A stretch of DNA of 37,123 bases from Anaerolinea sp. (GCA_020047815.1 JAIFNG010000054.1:1-37123), one strand, 5' to 3'. Positions 18,219 through 26,987 are shown, numbered from the stretch's first letter. Made by a program: numbers and translations. The notes: generated by a model from the sequence alone, not told the origin.

Positions 18219-18898
18219 GATTTATCGTCCAATCTATTTTTATGTGTGCGGGTGGTAAGCCATGTCAATAACGATGGGTGAGAACGGTAGTAATGGATCA
18301 GATACGCGCCCATTCCAAAAACACCAAGGGATAATACCAGCGGAAGGTGCTGTTTAATGGTGTCGCTGATCAGCATCCATTCGTGTCCAAGGACATACCC
18401 TGCACCGATGAGAAGTGTACACCAAATATATGCTCCGATGAAGGTGGCGAAAAAGAATTTTGGGAAGGGAATTTTTGCCAACCCGGCAGGAATGCTGATC
18501 AGCGTCCGCACGCCAGGGATGACACGCCCGATCAACACCAGCCCGGAACCCCATTTTTGCATTTGATTTTCTGCTTGATGGATCATGGACATATCCATGC
18601 GGAATATCTTCGCAAACTTTTCGATCAAGGGGCTTCCTCCGATCCGTGCCGCCCAGTAGGTGATGGATGCGCCGATCGCGCTTCCCAGTCCTGCATATAA
18701 TCCTGCAATAAGAATAAAGGTTGGTGCGATGCCATGCTTTTCGATTAACATCCACCCCGCAAAGGCAAGGATGACCTCGCTTGGTGTGATGCCTGTTGCA
18801 TTTTCAAATACCATCAATCCGAAGACGCCCGCCCAGCCGAATTCGTCAAAGATCATTTGCAGGGAGGATAAGATCGTCATTTCCCATTTGTCCAACAT
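18215..18898 (-). CDS. DedA-family (SNARE-associated/VTT domain) membrane protein
   Basis: 227 residues from ATG 18898, fixed by GAGGTGAT at good spacing. The DedA/VTT hallmarks are present: N-terminal F-E-N-A-T-G-I-T-P-S-E (E32, E41), the re-entrant loop, G-R125-V-I-P-G-V-R131 and a following glycine-rich helix, with two essential Arg and acidic residues conserved. DedA proteins act in the inner membrane as proton-dependent lipid (for example undecaprenyl-phosphate) flippases or in membrane homeostasis. It is the first gene after the manganese riboswitch and overlaps the P-type ATPase start, so it should be induced with the pump by Mn2+. A role in metal tolerance is inference. Confidence 0.85.
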   Translation of the reverse strand: MLDKWEMTILSSLQMIFDEFGWAGVFGLMVFENATGITPSEVILAFAGWMLIEKHGIAPTFILIAGLYAGLGSAIGASITYWAARIGGSPLIEKFAKIFRMDMSMIHQAENQMQKWGSGLVLIGRVIPGVRTLISIPAGLAKIPFPKFFFATFIGAYIWCTLLIGAGYVLGHEWMLISDTIKQHLPLVLSLGVFGMGAYLIHYYRSHPSLLTWLTTRTHKNRLDDKS

Positions 18899-18930
18899 GT
18901 TTATCACCTCGAAGGATTGGGCGAAGGGCA

Positions 18931-18969
18931 TAAATAAAAAGACCATCGCCGAAGATTGACGATGGTCTT
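18931..18969 (-). terminator. Riboswitch-controlled intrinsic terminator
   Basis: AAGACCATCG (minus strand 18969-18960) pairs perfectly with CGATGGTCTT (18948-18939), 10 bp with an 11-base loop, followed by TTTATTTA. Its 5' arm contains the CCATCG that closes the aptamer's P1 helix, so terminator and aptamer exclude one another. Confidence 0.85.
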
Positions 18970-19055
18970 GCCATTGACAGAACAGCCGGGAAAACTTTCC
19001 GTATTGACGACTGTGCATCCCAGATCATTTTTGGGTGGCTACTCCCCATCGGAGT
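18960..19055 (-). ncRNA. yybP-ykoY manganese riboswitch aptamer
   Basis: On the minus strand the conserved loop GGGGAGTAGCC begins just after the P1 5' arm CGATGG (+ strand 19046-19051). A middle segment contains CGTCAATACGG, and the conserved GGCAAGACC precedes the P1 3' arm CCATCG (18965-18960). These are the signature elements of the yybP-ykoY Mn2+-sensing class. P1 formation uses the same bases as the terminator's 5' arm, so Mn2+ binding should prevent termination and turn on the DedA and P-type ATPase genes. The class commonly sits before mntP, TerC-like and P-type ATPase genes. Confidence 0.88.
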
Positions 19056-19063
19056 TGGTAATT

Positions 19064-19092
19064 AGTATACAAAAGAAAAAGATGATTGTGGA
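19064..19092 (-). promoter_or_regulatory. Promoter of the Mn2+-riboswitch operon
   Basis: Minus strand: -35 TCCACA (19092-19087), 17-base spacer, -10 TATACT (19069-19064). The predicted start near 19057 lies just ahead of the aptamer P1 helix, which supports the call. Confidence 0.65.
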
Positions 19093-19334
19093 TAAGAGTC
19101 CTCTAATATATGCCCGCAAATCCACTCAGGTGTGATGCCTGTCCCTCTTCCGGGTACGGAACGGAAAGAACTTGCGTATTGCAAAATTCGAGGTGATTTT
19201 TGAGATGCCACGCTCGATCAAATACCAATCATGACTCAAACTCGTCGTGATCGATCCTCTGGTTTATGCCATCCTGTTTTCTCCCCCTGACCTGGATTTT
19301 CTTATTCCTTGATTTCCAGGCATTTTAATCGAAT

Positions 19335-19373
19335 GGCAAAGAGGAGTTGGGATTTCCCCAACTCCTCTTTGCC
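19335..19373 (-). terminator. Strong hairpin downstream of valS
   Basis: A perfect 17-bp stem (19335-19351 with 19357-19373) and a 5-base loop, starting 10 bases past the valS stop. The arms hold AAAGAGGAG and CTCCTCTTT, but no long T-run follows on the minus strand. Probably the valS terminator. The rest of 19093-19334 shows no gene. Confidence 0.6.
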
Positions 19374-19383
19374 GGGTCCGTAA

Positions 19384-22077
19384 CTACTTTATTTGTGCCT
19401 TGATCTTCTCAGCGGTATCTTTATACCCCTCCAATTTCTCGCGTTCTTTTGTAACCAGCGCGGCGGGAGCTTTGCTGGCGAAATCACTCGAGAGCAGTTT
19501 TTCCAAACGTTCGATGTGGGATTGCAATTCCTTTAATTCTTTTTCAAGGCGCGGCTTGTCGTTTGCCAGGTCCACCATGCCCGCAAGGGGAATGTATATC
19601 TCGACCGAGCCAGCCACGATCGCAATGCTGTCTTCGGGTTTATGTTGGATGGATGTCTCGATCTTGAGTTCATCTGTGTTCAAGCCTGCCAGGGCTGCGA
19701 TCACTGCAGATTGTTGCTTGAGCAATTCCGTCTTTTCACCTGCGGCAATTTGTGCGGCTAGCTTTCTGGACGGCGCAACGTTCTTTTCTGCGCGCAGGTT
19801 GCGGATGGAACGCACCAACTCTTGAATAAGTGTGAAATCTGCGGTCTTGGCTTCCTCCCAGCCTTCGAGATCACGCTGCTCGGGGAATTTGGCAACGATC
19901 AACACTTCGGTCCAGTCTTTGGCCAGGTGCGAGAGCGGCGATTCAAGCAGGGAGTTTCGCAAATGTCCCCATACTTCTTCAGTGATAAAGGGAGTAAATG
20001 GGTGCAGCAAACGCAGTGATATATCAAACACGTGTACCAGTGTTTCGACTGTCTGCACTTTACTTGCTTCGTTTTGCATTTGGCGCTTTGCAATTTCTAC
20101 GTACCAGTCCGCAAAGTCAGACCAGAGGAATTCGTAAATTTGCTGTCCAGCCTGTCCATATTGGAAATTCTGGAATTGACGTTCCACATCACGAATGAGG
20201 GTTTGTAACTTTGCCCAGATCCAGCTATCTGCGAGAGACCATTCATTATCTGATCTTTGGCCCTCGATCTTTTCCAGGCTGTCGATCGCGTTGATCACGA
20301 ACCTTCCGGCATTCCAGATTTTATTTGCAAAATTGCGGTTGGCTTCCACTTTCTTAATACCGACATTGGTGTCATTCCCGGGAGTGGAACCTACCAGCAG
20401 AGTGAAGCGAAGTGCATCAGTGCCAAACTCATCCATCACGATCAACGGATCGATCACGTTGCCCTTGGTCTTGGACATTTTATGTCCATGCTCATCGCGG
20501 ACGAGCCCGTGCAGGTAGACCGTGTGGAATGGCGGCACCTCTGTAAATTCCAGTCCGGTCATGATCATACGCGCGACCCAAAAAAATAAAATATCATAGC
20601 CTGTTTCCATGTAGGAGGTCGGGTAAAAATATTTCAGGTCGGGTGTTTGCTCGGGCCAGCCCAATGTGGAGAATGGCCACAAACCTGAAGAAAACCATGT
20701 ATCCAACACATCCTCGTCCTGATGAATTTCCTTCGAGCCGCAGGTTGCGCATTGTGTGGGGTCTTCGCGCGTCACTGTCATATGATGATCGGGGCAATAC
20801 CAAACGGGGATGCGATGTCCCCACCATAGTTGGCGGCTGATGCACCAATCCTTGATGTTGTCGAGCCAGTTGTAATAAACTTTTTCAAAGCGTTCGGGCA
20901 CGATCTTGATCTGTCCAGTATGCACCGCTTCAAGCCCCTTATGCGCAAGCGATTCCATTTTCACGAACCATTGTTCGGAGATCATCGGCTCTACAATTTC
21001 ACCGCCGCGCTGTGAACGTGGAATGGTGGTGGTGTATGGCTCTGTCTTGATCACGAGTCCGGCAGTTTTCATGTCTGCCCAGATATTTTTGCGCGCCACG
21101 ATCCGATCCTGACCTTGATACTTTCCGCCGTTTTCGTTGACCTTCGCCTCTTTATCGAGCATGGAGATGATTGGCAGGTTGTGACGCTGCGCGATGGCAT
21201 AGTCGTTCGGGTCGTGGCCAGGTGTGATTTTTAACGCACCTGTACCAAATTCCATGCTGACGTATTCATCTGCGATGACCGGAATCTCGCGTCCAAGGAT
21301 CGGCACCACGGCTTTTCGGCCGATAAATTTCTTAAAGCGTTCATCTTCTGGGTGTACGGCAACCGCAGTATCGCCCAAAATCGTCTCGGGGCGAATCGTT
21401 GCCACCGGGATGAATTCATCCGAACCTGCGATCATATATTTGAAATAATACAGCGTGGCTTGTTCTTCCGTGTATTCCACTTCAAGGTCAGATACAGCGG
21501 TCTTGAGTCCAGGGGACCAGTTGATAAGACGCGGTCCGCGATAGATCAGTCCTTTTTCATACAGGCGTACAAATGCCTCGCGGACTGCCCGGCTCAATCT
21601 CTCGTCAAGTGTGAAGCATTCCCTGTCCCAATCACACGATGCCCCGAGACGTCGGATCTGGTTGTAGATCATGCCGCCGTATTTGTGTTTCCATTCCCAG
21701 GTGCGGGCAATGAATTTATCGCGGCCAAATTCCTCACGGGTGATTTCCTCGTTCTTAAGCAGATCGCGCTCCACCATTAACTGGGTGGCAATGCCCGCGT
21801 GATCCGAGCCCGGAACCCATAAAGTTGAAAATCCCTTCATACGGTGATAACGGATCATAAGATCTTCCACACTGACGAACATGGCATGACCAATGTGCAG
21901 TTCACCGGTCACATTGGGCGGTGGGATCGAAATGACGAATGGTTTGACATTCGGATCAAAATCAGGCTTGTTGGGATCATTATGCGGTTTGAAATATCCG
22001 CCTTGCTCCCACATGGCATAGATGCGGGATTCGGTGGCTTTGAAATCGTAGGCTTTGGGTAATTCTTGTTTGGTCAT
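19384..22077 (-). CDS. valS: Valyl-tRNA synthetase
   Basis: 897 residues. It charges tRNA-Val in the cytoplasm. Class I signatures: H61-I-G-H64 after P-P-P-N-V-T-G-E-L, and K533-M-S-K-T537 in K-M-S-K-T-K-G-N-V-I-D-P. A C-terminal-half zinc-ribbon-like insertion (Y-C-P-D-H-H ... C-A-T-C-G) precedes D-V-L-D-T-W-F-S-S-G. The editing domain and the tRNA-binding coiled coil at the end (L-E-K-E-L-K-E-L-Q-S-H-I-E-R-L) are also present, so the protein is complete. AAAGGAGC precedes ATG 22077. It has its own promoter and a T-box leader (22201-22477), so its expression should rise when tRNA-Val is uncharged. Confidence 0.96.
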   Translation of the reverse strand: MTKQELPKAYDFKATESRIYAMWEQGGYFKPHNDPNKPDFDPNVKPFVISIPPPNVTGELHIGHAMFVSVEDLMIRYHRMKGFSTLWVPGSDHAGIATQLMVERDLLKNEEITREEFGRDKFIARTWEWKHKYGGMIYNQIRRLGASCDWDRECFTLDERLSRAVREAFVRLYEKGLIYRGPRLINWSPGLKTAVSDLEVEYTEEQATLYYFKYMIAGSDEFIPVATIRPETILGDTAVAVHPEDERFKKFIGRKAVVPILGREIPVIADEYVSMEFGTGALKITPGHDPNDYAIAQRHNLPIISMLDKEAKVNENGGKYQGQDRIVARKNIWADMKTAGLVIKTEPYTTTIPRSQRGGEIVEPMISEQWFVKMESLAHKGLEAVHTGQIKIVPERFEKVYYNWLDNIKDWCISRQLWWGHRIPVWYCPDHHMTVTREDPTQCATCGSKEIHQDEDVLDTWFSSGLWPFSTLGWPEQTPDLKYFYPTSYMETGYDILFFWVARMIMTGLEFTEVPPFHTVYLHGLVRDEHGHKMSKTKGNVIDPLIVMDEFGTDALRFTLLVGSTPGNDTNVGIKKVEANRNFANKIWNAGRFVINAIDSLEKIEGQRSDNEWSLADSWIWAKLQTLIRDVERQFQNFQYGQAGQQIYEFLWSDFADWYVEIAKRQMQNEASKVQTVETLVHVFDISLRLLHPFTPFITEEVWGHLRNSLLESPLSHLAKDWTEVLIVAKFPEQRDLEGWEEAKTADFTLIQELVRSIRNLRAEKNVAPSRKLAAQIAAGEKTELLKQQSAVIAALAGLNTDELKIETSIQHKPEDSIAIVAGSVEIYIPLAGMVDLANDKPRLEKELKELQSHIERLEKLLSSDFASKAPAALVTKEREKLEGYKDTAEKIKAQIK

Positions 22078-22200
22078 TCTTGCTCCTTTTATTCTTATTC
22101 ACCTGCTCTGCCGTCATGGAGTATCCAGTCCGTGATTTTTGAGACCACCAAACCATGTGAGCTTCCAACAGGGTGCGTGTAAATGTCTTCAGGAATAAAT

Positions 22201-22245
22201 GTGTTTAAAATAAAAACACTTCATCCAAAAAGAGGACGAAGTGTT
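22201..22245 (-). terminator. T-box-controlled intrinsic terminator of valS
   Basis: Minus-strand stem AACACTTCGTCC (22245-22234) with GGATGAAGTGTT (22226-22215); one pair is G-U. It is followed by TTTTATTTT. It lies directly after the T-box sequence. Confidence 0.85.
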
Positions 22246-22477
22246 TGCTCCGCGGTACCACCTCAGTTCAACCAGCTGGTTGCACTCAATGACTGACATT
22301 CATCAGCCTATGCGCTAACGGGCAATCCCGTGGCGGTCTAGTAACCTGTGCTCAGTATGCGGTCAACAGGATTTCTTCGCCAATGGTTTCAGATGACTTT
22401 GGCAATTCTTTTCTGTGAAGGCTCACAGCCGATGGCCTTCTTTTCTGTCAGAGAGACTACTGCCTACTACTTCTGAA
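22201..22477 (-). ncRNA. T-box leader (tRNA-Val sensing) of valS
   Basis: On the minus strand the T-box AGGTGGTACCGCG occupies about 22263-22251; its UGGU pairs with the tRNA NCCA end. Stem I closes with TTCAGA (22477-22472) and TCTGAA (22393-22388). An AGTA element follows the first arm, and GTC (22397-22395) sits just before the second, in the specifier position. GUC is a Val codon, matching the gene. The terminator at 22201-22245 completes the switch. Confidence 0.9.
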
Positions 22478-22484
22478 TGGCAGG

Positions 22485-22513
22485 ATTATATGCGGGAGGG
22501 GATATTGCGTCAA
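22485..22513 (-). promoter_or_regulatory. valS promoter
   Basis: Minus strand: -35 TTGACG (22513-22508), 17-base spacer, -10 TATAAT (22490-22485). The start should be near 22478, at the foot of T-box stem I. It begins 14 bases after the ROK gene stop. Confidence 0.85.
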
Positions 22514-22526
22514 GAAAAAACGGCTT

Positions 22527-23558
22527 CTATGCCTTGTTTTTGTACAAGGCTGCCAGGGCGGCACCAATGGCTTGGGAAAGGTCACCGAGTGCAGCAGGGA
22601 CGATACTGATGGCGTCACGTTGACAGGGCCATAGATATTCGCGGGCAGTTGACCCTAGGATTCCGAGGTAGCGTTCGCGGAAGGCGGTGGTTGTCGCCTC
22701 GGGATCCATCAACCCGCCGCCAATGACTACAAATTTGGGGTCAAGCGCCATTGCCAGATTGGCGACATGCAGTCCCATGGCTTTGGCTTGTAAATCAAAC
22801 AACTCTGTCGCTAGCTGGTCGCCTTGTTGCGCCAATCCGCGCAAGGCAAAGGCACGTTCCTTGGGACCGAGTGGCGATTTCGCCAGCGGGTGGTCAGGAT
22901 ATCGTTCCAGTTTTTCGGCAAGCAGGTAGGGCAGTCCGGAAAGACTGGTATAGACTTCGACACAGCCCCAGGTGCGTCCGCATCCGCAGGGATAGGCTTT
23001 TGTACCCAGTAAATGCAGGGGTGCAGCCATGTGACCGGCTTCCATTCCAGCCAGGGTATCACCATCCAGCGCCAGTCCGCTTTGGTCGATGTAGGCACAT
23101 CCCAGCCCGGAGCCGGGAGCCAGCATAAGCACCGTTCCATTACTATTGCCGCGCGCGTGCTGAGCTTCCGCCACACCCCCCATGTTCCCATCGTTACCAA
23201 CGGTTAGCGGGATGGCGCGTCCTGCGCGTTCGGATAGGGCATTGCTATAGGCAGTGTGTACATCAAATCCGGTAAAACTGTCCGGCAGGTTGGCTGAATG
23301 ATCGAACACTCCATAGCGTTGGAATGGGCCTGGAATTGCCAGTCCCACTCCGCCGACCTGTTCCCAGGTCAGGTCATTTTGAGCCAGGTATGAGCTGATT
23401 GCATCGACCCAGCTGCGTACAACAGATTCGGGTCCATGTGTTGAATTGGTGGGGGCTTGTAATAATTTTGTAGAGATCGCTGAGCCGTCATTCCATACGC
23501 CGCCTACTTTGGATGTGGTCGCGCCGCCATCAGTGCCGATACAGATCATTTTTTTCAT
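22527..23558 (-). CDS. ROK-family sugar kinase (glucokinase-like)
   Basis: 343 residues. ATP-binding D-G-G-A-T-T-S-K at 10-17, catalytic D123 in G-N-D-G-N, the G-M-E-A-G-H motif at 171-176 (E173, H176), and the zinc site C191-G-C193 ... C199 (C-G-C-G-x2-x-G-C) followed by V-E. These fit the glucokinase/ROK kinases that phosphorylate hexoses at C6. There is no N-terminal HTH, so it is an enzyme and not a ROK repressor. It is divergent from the phosphofructokinase gene; together they could catalyse two glycolytic steps. ATG 23558 or 23549 are equally plausible starts. Confidence 0.82.
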   Translation of the reverse strand: MKKMICIGTDGGATTSKVGGVWNDGSAISTKLLQAPTNSTHGPESVVRSWVDAISSYLAQNDLTWEQVGGVGLAIPGPFQRYGVFDHSANLPDSFTGFDVHTAYSNALSERAGRAIPLTVGNDGNMGGVAEAQHARGNSNGTVLMLAPGSGLGCAYIDQSGLALDGDTLAGMEAGHMAAPLHLLGTKAYPCGCGRTWGCVEVYTSLSGLPYLLAEKLERYPDHPLAKSPLGPKERAFALRGLAQQGDQLATELFDLQAKAMGLHVANLAMALDPKFVVIGGGLMDPEATTTAFRERYLGILGSTAREYLWPCQRDAISIVPAALGDLSQAIGAALAALYKNKA

Positions 23559-23966
23559 ATTTTCTTTTTTTACCTTCCGGGCAGTATTTTATATTTCCAG
23601 TAATTATAACAATTGATTACTGTCGACAGGTGTTATTCTGAAGATCAGGCTGGTTTTGATGAGCTTCTTGCCGGACAGGTCGCATGCGGACCGGCACAGG
23701 TTTTTCGGCTTATGCTTATTTCCCAAGTCCCCAATATCCAGGAGTACTTCCCGCCAAAATAAACTTTTTTCCCGTCATCTCAAAAGTGCATCAAACCCTG
23801 GGCGATAGATCAATTTGCATTTGCTGTCTGGCTGCATCATGGTTTCCTTTGTCTGTTTTTGCCTGCCGAAATGTTCATCGCCTGTGATGCGATCGACTTT
23901 TATGTACGAACGCCATTCAGGACTATAATTCAGCCCGAAAAGTAAAAAATATTACGGAGAATCTTT
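23559..23966. other. Divergent intergenic region between ROK kinase and phosphofructokinase genes
   Basis: 408 bases without a gene. On the minus strand TATAAT (+ strand 23603-23608) could be the ROK-gene -10; no good -35 fits. A 10-base palindrome CTGTCGACAG lies at 23620-23629, just upstream of it, and may be an operator. On the plus strand I see no strong promoter for the phosphofructokinase gene. Confidence 0.35.
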
Positions 23967-25082
23967 ATGGCGGCTAAACAAAAAGTACAAATAAAAAAAA
24001 TAGCGATCAGCACGGGCGGCGGTGACGCGCCAGGTTTGAATGCAGTTATTCGCGCGGCGGCGCTTTCCGCAATCATGCGTGGCTGGGAAGTATACGGTGT
24101 TCTTGATGGCTTTCACGGGATTTTATCGCCCGAGGAATATCCAGACGGCGGGTTTGTCCCGTTGACACGTGATAGGGTGAGGGGCATTACCCACCTGGGC
24201 GGCACCATTCTTGGAACTAGCAACCGCAATAACCCCCTCAAGTATCCGATCATCCATCCCGATGGAACCAGGGAGGAAGTGGATCGTACCGACGAGATCG
24301 TTCGCGGCTTTCGCCTGCATCACATTGATGCTCTTATCACGGTTGGCGGGGATGGGTCGCTGGCAATTGCAAGTGTGCTGGCGAAAAAAGGCTTGCGCCT
24401 GATCTCTGTACCAAAGACGATTGATAATGACCTGGATAAAACAGACGTGACCTTCGGTTTTGATACCGCTGTCGGCTTTGCCACCGAAGCACTCGACCGT
24501 TTGCATTCAACAGCCGCTTCACACGGGCGGGTGATGGTTGTGGAAGTAATGGGACGTTATGCCGGCTGGATCGCCCTGCATTCGGGTGTGGCTGCTTCTG
24601 CCGATGTTATTTTGATCCCTGAACGTCCCTACGACATACATAAAGTTGTTGAGAAGGTAAAGGAACGCGAATCGCAGGGTAGTAAGTTCACGATCGTGGT
24701 TGTGGCAGAAGGCGCCACACCGGTGGGCGGCGGATTATCGGTGCTTGAGCATGAAGCTGGCCGTGCAGAACGCTTGGGTGGCATCGGTGAGAAGGTGGCG
24801 GCTGATATCCACGAGATTTCAGGGAAAGAGACGCGCCTGGTTGTCCTCGGGCATCTGTTACGTGGCGGTTCGCCCACCTCCTTTGACCGTCTGACAGCTC
24901 TGCGTTTTGGCGCTGCTGCCGTGCGCGGACTTGAAGAGGGGTATTCGGGTGTGATGGTGGCACTTGATCCGCCGCAAGTCAAATATGTGCCGATCGAAGA
25001 GGCCATGGGTAAAATGAAAATGGTGCCGATGGGTTCTGATATTGTTCTGACTGCCAAAGACCTGGGAATTTCGTTTGGTTGA
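23967..25082 (+). CDS. pfkA: 6-phosphofructokinase
   Basis: 371 residues. It phosphorylates fructose 6-phosphate to the 1,6-bisphosphate in glycolysis. G-G-G-D-A-P-G-L-N at 17-25, G127-G-D-G130-S and P149-K-T-I-D153-N-D, then M-G-R-Y-A-G-W and the later E-G-A and G-G-S-P-T-S-F-D motifs are all in place. D153 is the catalytic base. The position equal to E. coli Gly104 is Gly (G130, favours ATP), while that equal to Gly124 is Lys (K150, the PPi-type residue). I therefore favour ATP use in the mixed G/K subgroup, but this needs an assay. Purine-dependent regulation by allosteric sites is not evident. ACGGAGA precedes ATG 23967. Confidence 0.9.
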   Translation: MAAKQKVQIKKIAISTGGGDAPGLNAVIRAAALSAIMRGWEVYGVLDGFHGILSPEEYPDGGFVPLTRDRVRGITHLGGTILGTSNRNNPLKYPIIHPDGTREEVDRTDEIVRGFRLHHIDALITVGGDGSLAIASVLAKKGLRLISVPKTIDNDLDKTDVTFGFDTAVGFATEALDRLHSTAASHGRVMVVEVMGRYAGWIALHSGVAASADVILIPERPYDIHKVVEKVKERESQGSKFTIVVVAEGATPVGGGLSVLEHEAGRAERLGGIGEKVAADIHEISGKETRLVVLGHLLRGGSPTSFDRLTALRFGAAAVRGLEEGYSGVMVALDPPQVKYVPIEEAMGKMKMVPMGSDIVLTAKDLGISFG

Positions 25083-25094
25083 TCCCTGAGATTG

Positions 25095-25138
25095 AATAAC
25101 GCGCGTAACTTTTTTCGGGTTGGGGCGCGTTATTGTTT
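25095..25138 (+). terminator. Intrinsic terminator of pfkA
   Basis: AATAACGCGC (25095-25104) pairs with GCGCGTTATT (25125-25134), followed by GTTTTG. It starts 13 bases after the stop. Confidence 0.65.
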
Positions 25139-25296
25139 TGACTGCGGCCCATTTAATGGGCACAGCCGGGAATGCCAAACACACAGGAATTAAAAAAATC
25201 TCCCTGCCTGGGGGAGAATGGGTCTGAGATCGCAGTTGTCAACATGACATGGAAGGCACACTGCATTACTCAAGCTGATTTTGCTTCAAAAGGGTC

Positions 25297-25328
25297 AGAG
25301 CGGGACTTCGCAAAGTCCCGCTCTTTTT
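25297..25328 (+). terminator. Intrinsic terminator, likely bidirectional
   Basis: AGAGCGGGACTT (25297-25308) pairs with AAGTCCCGCTCT (25313-25324) round a CGCA loop, then TTTT. Six bases from the amidase stop, it can also end the minus-strand amidase transcript. The stretch 25139-25296 shows no gene. Confidence 0.75.
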
Positions 25329-25333
25329 AGTCC

Positions 25334-26824
25334 CTAAAACTTCGCCGTCTTTAAAAAGACCGGCTCAACCCGCACCCTCGTTGCCTGTTCAAAGGCGTAG
25401 GCGAGCTTTATCAACATCGGCTCCTGCCAGGCTTTTGCGAAGAACGAAATTCCCACCGGCAGACCGAAAATATATCCCATTGGCACGGTGATATGGGGAT
25501 AGCCCGCCACCGCCGCAGGTGACGTGCTTTCCATATCCCAGTTGATCGCATCACCATTGGCGCGATCGATCATCCACGCGGGTCCGCCGGAGGGGACGAT
25601 CACCGCATCGAGTTTGTATTTCTTCATCACAGCGTCAATGCCGTTTTTTCGTGTTAGCAAATGGTTCTTCGCCAACGCCTCTTTGTATTTTTTATCTTTT
25701 AATCCACCTGTTTCCTGTGCGGCGAGCATGTGTTCCTGCCCAAAGAACGGCATCACACGTGCCTTGTTTTCATCATTAAACCTGATGACATCTTCCATAT
25801 TTTTCATGTGTGCGTTGGCGCCGGCAAGATATTTATTCAAACCCGCTTTGAATTCATGGAGCAATACTTCCACTTCGGTCTTGCTAAATTTATCAAAGTT
25901 GGGCAGATTTGCAGGGTCAACGATGATCGCACCCAGACTCTTCATTACAGCAATGCTTTTCTCGAACAGATCGAGAATACGCGGGTCTGTGCCGCACATG
26001 TTCCGCGCAATGCCGATACGCGCACCATTTAATCCGGTTTTATCGAGAAACTTTGTGTAATCTTTCAAGACGTGTTTTGCGCCGGCTGTGGTGGCTGGGT
26101 CGTTTTTATCAACACCGGTCAACGCGCCAAGCAGGATCGCCGCATCTGCGACGGTGCGTGCCATCGGTCCTGCTGTGTCCTGGCTGTGCGCAATGGGAAT
26201 AATCCCGCTGCGGCTCAATGATCCCAACGTGGGCTTGATTCCCACAATGCCATTCGTTTGTGAGGGACATATGATCGAACCATCAGTCTCTGTGCCAATG
26301 GCTGCAGCACAAAAATTTGCGGCAACGGCAGCCCCTGAACCTGACGACGACCCGCAGGCAGAGCGATCAAGCGCATAGGGGTTGCGGGTCAGACCGCCGC
26401 GCGATGACCACCCGCTGATGGATCGTTTTCCGCGAAAATTTGCCCACTCACTGAGATTTGTTTTCCCCAGGATCACCGCGCCTGCCTTTCGCAATTGCTT
26501 AACAATGAACGCGTCGCGCGGGGCAATATTACCTTCAAGCGCGAGAGACCCTGCGGTGGTTTGCATTTTGTCGTGTGTGTCAATGTTGTCTTTGATCAGG
26601 ATCGGAATTCCGTGGAGTGGACTCCGTACCCTGCCGCTGGCTCTCTCCGCGTCAAGTTCTGCTGCGATGCGTTGCACGTCAGCATTCACTTCGATGACAG
26701 AGTTGATCCGCGCACCGTTTTGATCCATCGCATGGATTCTTTCCAAAAAAGATTCGGTTATTTGAAGCGAGGTCAATTCGCCTGCGGACATTTTTTGCTG
26801 GAATTCGGAGATTGTGTGGTCCAT
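25334..26824 (-). CDS. Amidase-signature-family amidase
   Basis: About 496 residues from ATG 26824, which has AGAGG at good spacing; the frame extends to 26860 but without a ribosome site. The Ser-cisSer-Lys triad is readable: K78 in I-P-I-L-I-K-D-N, S159 in G-S-S-S-G-S-G-A-A-V, and S183 in D-G-S-I-I-C-P-S. The spacing (24 residues between the serines) equals that of peptide amidase. It hydrolyses an amide, possibly of a peptide, urea or aryl compound; the physiological substrate is not readable. No GatC or GatB gene lies beside it and the sequence is of the stand-alone type, so GatA is unlikely. Confidence 0.88.
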   Translation of the reverse strand: MDHTISEFQQKMSAGELTSLQITESFLERIHAMDQNGARINSVIEVNADVQRIAAELDAERASGRVRSPLHGIPILIKDNIDTHDKMQTTAGSLALEGNIAPRDAFIVKQLRKAGAVILGKTNLSEWANFRGKRSISGWSSRGGLTRNPYALDRSACGSSSGSGAAVAANFCAAAIGTETDGSIICPSQTNGIVGIKPTLGSLSRSGIIPIAHSQDTAGPMARTVADAAILLGALTGVDKNDPATTAGAKHVLKDYTKFLDKTGLNGARIGIARNMCGTDPRILDLFEKSIAVMKSLGAIIVDPANLPNFDKFSKTEVEVLLHEFKAGLNKYLAGANAHMKNMEDVIRFNDENKARVMPFFGQEHMLAAQETGGLKDKKYKEALAKNHLLTRKNGIDAVMKKYKLDAVIVPSGGPAWMIDRANGDAINWDMESTSPAAVAGYPHITVPMGYIFGLPVGISFFAKAWQEPMLIKLAYAFEQATRVRVEPVFLKTAKF

Positions 26825-26950
26825 ATGAAACCTCTTGGGGAAAAGAAAAAAGCCTTTCACTCACATAGGGCACCAGGGAAAAACTTATGATCTATTACCC
26901 CTTGGGCACTGCTTGTCCTTTGTGTTTTTTGTGCTGGAGTCACCCATAAA

Positions 26951-26987
26951 TCAAAAGGAGCGGAATGCTTCATAAAGCCCCGCTCCT
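26951..26987 (-). terminator. Intrinsic terminator of the aminotransferase operon
   Basis: Minus strand AGGAGCGG (26987-26980) pairs with CCGCTCCT (26963-26956), with GCTT/AAGC extending the stem inside the loop, followed by TTTGATTTA. It lies 23 bases after the aminotransferase stop. Confidence 0.75.

Noticed and set aside
23684..23887. Plus-strand 67-codon frame ahead of pfkA
   Set aside because: No ribosome site, no recognisable protein character, and it lies in an intergenic region with regulatory sequence.
25334..26824. GatA subunit of the tRNA-dependent amidotransferase
   Set aside because: No gatB or gatC nearby and the sequence around the triad is of stand-alone amidase type.
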